Below, in pieces: positions 12,815 through 14,796 of a stretch of DNA of 14,796 nt. The translations under genes were made by a program, and so were the position numbers. Numbering within the stretch: position 1 is the stretch's first letter; the number at the start of each line of letters is the position of its first letter. The notes under the pieces are model-generated. The model was not told the DNA's origin. It did no database searches and worked only from the letters and a program-made list of their open reading frames with translations. The stretch is from Methanosarcina sp. (GTDB lineage: Archaea; Halobacteriota; Methanosarcinia; Methanosarcinales; Methanosarcinaceae), in contig DUIO01000348.1 in assembly GCA_013330315.1 (NCBI GenBank), forward strand, positions 4,119 through 18,914, in the 5' to 3' direction.

Positions 12815-13579
12815 ATGATAGAGATCTTGAAAATCCTTTTCACCATGCCGTTTTTGTTGTATGCGTGCTATACCGACTTGAAGGAACGCAGAGTCTCTAA
12901 CAAAGTATGGAAGTACATGCTTGCTTCGGGTTCGATGTTTGTAATCTATGAAGTTTTTACCGGGGGAGTTCCTTATCTTAAATCTTTAATTATTTCCGGT
13001 GTTGTTGTTTTTATTTCGATTTATATTCTTTTCCAGCTCGGAGCCTTCGGAGGAGGGGACGCAAAGGGGCTGATAGTGCTTTCCATTTTATTTCCGCTTT
13101 ATCCGGTCTTTTTGTTTTCGGGAAGAGCCTATCCCCTTCTCGGGCTGCCTTTGATAGGGCTTTTTACTTTCACGGTACTGGAAAATGCCCTTCTGGTAAC
13201 TGTCCTCGTGCCTGTCGGGATGTTCTGCTATAATCTTTTACATTACTCGCCTGAGATGCTCAAGAAGCCTTTCTACATGTTTATCGGGTACAGGACTGAG
13301 GTTTCTTCCCTGAAAAATAAAGAGCATTTAGGTCTGCTTGAAAAGTTCGAGCTTGACGAAAACGGAGCTATTATCAGGAAGTTTGCAAGGACAGGGCTCG
13401 ATTTTGATGCAAACCGGAAACCGGAGCTTGAAGAGTACGTAAAAAAAGGGTTAATTGAAAAAGAAGTCTGGGTTACTCCGGGTCTGCCTTTTATGCTCTC
13501 AATTACAGCAGGCTTCATAACCTCGGTTGTTTTCGGGGATTTGATATTTTACGCCATCTTCAGTTTTATTATGGGCTGA
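12815..13579 (+). CDS. archaeal A24-family prepilin/preflagellin peptidase
   Basis: This membrane aspartyl protease removes the short positively charged leader of archaeal type IV pilin or archaellin precursors at the cytoplasmic face. Of 254 residues, the first catalytic aspartate is D21 in CYTDLKERRVSN, and the second is D82 in the GxGD-type motif GAFGGGDAKG. Hydrophobic segments are visible at about 4-18, 36-48, 57-74, 85-98, 106-140 and 228-252. A soluble, charged stretch at about 160-215 before the last segments fits the archaeal A24 C-terminal type II domain. It could be FlaK- or EppA-like; the substrate cannot be told because no pilin gene is in the window. It is on the host side of tRNA-Val and converges with cbiE. 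Confidence 0.85.
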   Translation: MIEILKILFTMPFLLYACYTDLKERRVSNKVWKYMLASGSMFVIYEVFTGGVPYLKSLIISGVVVFISIYILFQLGAFGGGDAKGLIVLSILFPLYPVFLFSGRAYPLLGLPLIGLFTFTVLENALLVTVLVPVGMFCYNLLHYSPEMLKKPFYMFIGYRTEVSSLKNKEHLGLLEKFELDENGAIIRKFARTGLDFDANRKPELEEYVKKGLIEKEVWVTPGLPFMLSITAGFITSVVFGDLIFYAIFSFIMG

Positions 13580-13651
13580 ACCGAAAATTGCAAGGCAGGC
13601 TAAAAATCTCTATAAACCTACAAATCTGTATAACTGAAATAAGTAAAGCCC

Positions 13652-13682
13652 GTGAAAAATTTCCCTTACTTTTTTATCTTTT
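13652..13682. terminator. AT-rich stretch between convergent genes, possible U-tract terminators
   Basis: The 94 bases between the peptidase stop and the cbiE stop include a T6 run on the plus strand (13670-13675) and, read on the minus strand, a T5 run from the A-run at 13655-13659. Archaeal termination commonly relies on such U tracts. There is no strong hairpin, and the assignment rests on base runs and convergent layout only. Confidence 0.25.
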
Positions 13683-14261
13683 CTGCACGATAAGCAGCCC
13701 ATAAAGGATAGTATCTGCAATCGGGGGGTTATCAGGAGTTCCTTTTGCAATCCTTTCTTCCGGATAGCCGAGGTTTTCACAGGTATAGAGTTCGGCTTCT
13801 ATTCCAAGTTCTTTAAGGATCTCTGCAACCTCGCGGGAGCCGAATGTCTCTTCCGGCAGGAGGAAAATATTTCTTCCGTTCTTTAATTCCTGAATCAGTT
13901 CGGCTTTTGCAGGCTCAAAGTCCCTACCGTGGGCTGTTATTGCACAGAGGTTGGTCAGGTTCACTTTTGTGCGGGCACAGGCTGCCTGCATTGAAGAAAT
14001 TCCGGGGATTACGGTATCATTTTCCCCTGCAAATTTCCCGAGACCGGAAAACATGGGGTCTCCTGTAGACAGGACAACCGCATCTGCGGGCAGGAGGTGG
14101 AGAGACTTATAGTCTTTAATCGTTTTTGCTTCACAGGCGATATGTTCCTGTGCGAGTTCGATCGCCCTTTTTGCGCCGTAAACTACCGAAGCTTTCTTTA
14201 TTGCTCTTATTCCTTCTTCCGTAAGCATGCCGGGCCCGACCCCGACTCCTACCACTATCAT
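13674..14261 (-). CDS. cbiE: cobalt-precorrin-7 (C5)-methyltransferase CbiE
   Basis: CbiE methylates C5 of the corrin ring precursor with S-adenosylmethionine in the anaerobic (early cobalt insertion) cobalamin pathway; methanogens need the product for corrinoid methyltransferases. The 195-residue protein begins VGVGVGPGMLTEEG, the GxGPG signature of the tetrapyrrole methylase family, and has LSTGDPMFSGLG (about 64-75), VIPGISSMQAACAR and the late strand NIFLLPEE. The length fits a stand-alone CbiE; the CbiT decarboxylase half found in CobL fusions is absent. A G-rich GGGGAAG lies about 9 bases upstream of ATG 14259-14261. It follows cbiD on the same strand after 73 bases, so the two probably share a transcript. 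Confidence 0.9.
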   Translation of the reverse strand: MIVVGVGVGPGMLTEEGIRAIKKASVVYGAKRAIELAQEHIACEAKTIKDYKSLHLLPADAVVLSTGDPMFSGLGKFAGENDTVIPGISSMQAACARTKVNLTNLCAITAHGRDFEPAKAELIQELKNGRNIFLLPEETFGSREVAEILKELGIEAELYTCENLGYPEERIAKGTPDNPPIADTILYGLLIVQKR

Positions 14262-14296
14262 AGTTTTTCTTCCCCTGTCCGGTTTAAGTTTTTAAA

Positions 14297-14328
14297 GTCT
14301 CAATTTTTGTTTGTCTCAATTTTTGCTT
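14297..14328 (-). repeat. 16-base tandem repeat between cbiD and cbiE
   Basis: GTCTCAATTTTTGTTT is repeated in tandem as GTCTCAATTTTTGCTT (15 of 16) in the short gap between the cbiD stop and the cbiE start. No function is evident; on the minus strand it gives A-rich leader sequence before the cbiE ribosome binding site. Confidence 0.8.
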
Positions 14329-14334
14329 AACTTT

Positions 14335-14796
14335 TTATTTTCCATTTTTGCTGTCCATAAGGACAGACCCGTCCCTGTCAATTACAACGATTCTTGCACC
14401 CTTGCCTTTCTCTATTGCCATCTCAAAGGCTTCTTTCAGGCGCTCGTGCTCAGGGGATTTTTCAAGCATCTCAACAACGGTTGCATACCCGCTGCCTTCA
14501 AGCATTTCAGGATTTCCCCATTTCAGGACAAGACCGGGGAGCCCGCAAATAATAATATCGCCTGAAGCATAACCGAGGCCTTCTGAGATCCTGCTCCCTA
14601 CCATAACAATGGTGTATTCCGGGAAAAGCATATGAGAATACTTCATTCCTATCCTGCCCGTGGTCAGAACCACTTTGTCCGTGCAGCGGATAAGGTCTCC
14701 TCTCATTTCTCCAAGGTGGTCGTTCCAGGGCTCGACAAAACCTGTGCTCCCAAGGACAGAGATCCCGCCTTCGACCCCTATTCTGCTGTTCAGGGT
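14335..14796 (-). CDS. cbiD: cobalt-precorrin-5B (C1)-methyltransferase CbiD, 3' part
   Basis: Only the last 153 residues are in the window; the frame is open through 14796 and the gene starts beyond it. CbiD methylates C1 of cobalt-precorrin-5B in the anaerobic cobalamin pathway, a few steps before CbiE acts. Recognition rests on [21 protein letters not shown] at the window edge, the family's late GG(I/V)S-(I/V)LG(T/S)TG-(I/F)VEP segment, followed by a C-terminal Rossmann-like half with [33 protein letters not shown] and [14 protein letters not shown]. The ATG at 14704-14706 is internal and not the start. Stop TAA lies at 14335-14337, and cbiE follows downstream. Confidence 0.88.
   Translation of the reverse strand, partial: TLNSRIGVEGGISVLGSTGFVEPWNDHLGEMRGDLIRCTDKVVLTTGRIGMKYSHMLFPEYTIVMVGSRISEGLGYASGDIIICGLPGLVLKWGNPEMLEGSGYATVVEMLEKSPEHERLKEAFEMAIEKGKGARIVVIDRDGSVLMDSKNGK

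Noticed and set aside
14097..14572. Plus-strand open frames across cbiE and cbiD
   Set aside because: They are antisense shadows of the two cobalamin genes, whose protein motifs are clear on the minus strand.

Overview
The window looks like chromosome of a methanogenic archaeon, most likely Methanosarcina. The supporting signs are an anaerobic-pathway cobalamin block (cbiD, cbiE), an archaeal class A24 prepilin/preflagellin peptidase with a long soluble insert, an archaeal tRNA-Val without encoded CCA, TATA-type promoters and long AT-rich spacers. The assignment rests on protein recognition only; no search was run.

Layout. Bases 1-840 hold a YggS/PLPBP-type PLP-binding protein. Bases 841-886 are a displaced 3' part of a tRNA-Val gene. 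Bases about 887-12521 are accessory DNA, all plus strand. Bases 12523-12596 (minus) are the intact tRNA-Val(CAC). To the right lies core-type DNA: the A24 peptidase (plus), then cbiE and the 3' part of cbiD (minus), which runs off the window. The 46-base direct repeat 841-886 / 12522-12567 (45 of 46 identical, same orientation, covering anticodon loop to tRNA 3' end) is what integration into a tRNA gene leaves behind. I therefore read 841-12567 as an integrated genomic island of about 11.7 kb. No intact integrase is visible.

The island carries one type I restriction-modification system in an unusual, interrupted order: hsdR, an AlbA_2/GHKL ATPase-like protein, a PIN-GNAT-EVE-like fusion, an ASCH-HsdS fusion, a second AlbA_2/GHKL protein, hsdM. 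Spacings are 2 bases (hsdR to the first AlbA_2 gene), a 23-base overlap (PIN-GNAT to ASCH-HsdS), 6 bases (to the second AlbA_2 gene) and an 8-base overlap (to hsdM). A gap of about 380 bases after the first AlbA_2 gene holds decayed 12-base repeats and a candidate promoter/operator. The likely units are hsdR + AlbA_2-1, and PIN-GNAT + ASCH-hsdS + AlbA_2-2 + hsdM.

How it may work: HsdM and HsdS would methylate DNA and recruit HsdR for restriction. The accessory proteins add a predicted RNase (PIN), an acetyltransferase fold, two PUA-like base-reading domains (EVE-like, ASCH), one of them built into the specificity subunit, and two AlbA_2 proteins with C-terminal winged helices. This resembles a composite defence locus in which DNA restriction is tied to an RNA-directed or abortive arm; that last step is inference.

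The most unusual things to follow up are the ASCH-HsdS fusion, the PIN-GNAT-EVE-like protein encoded in overlap with it, the recently duplicated wHTH plus EKLG minisatellite with a 1-base frameshift in AlbA_2-1, and the precise island boundaries.
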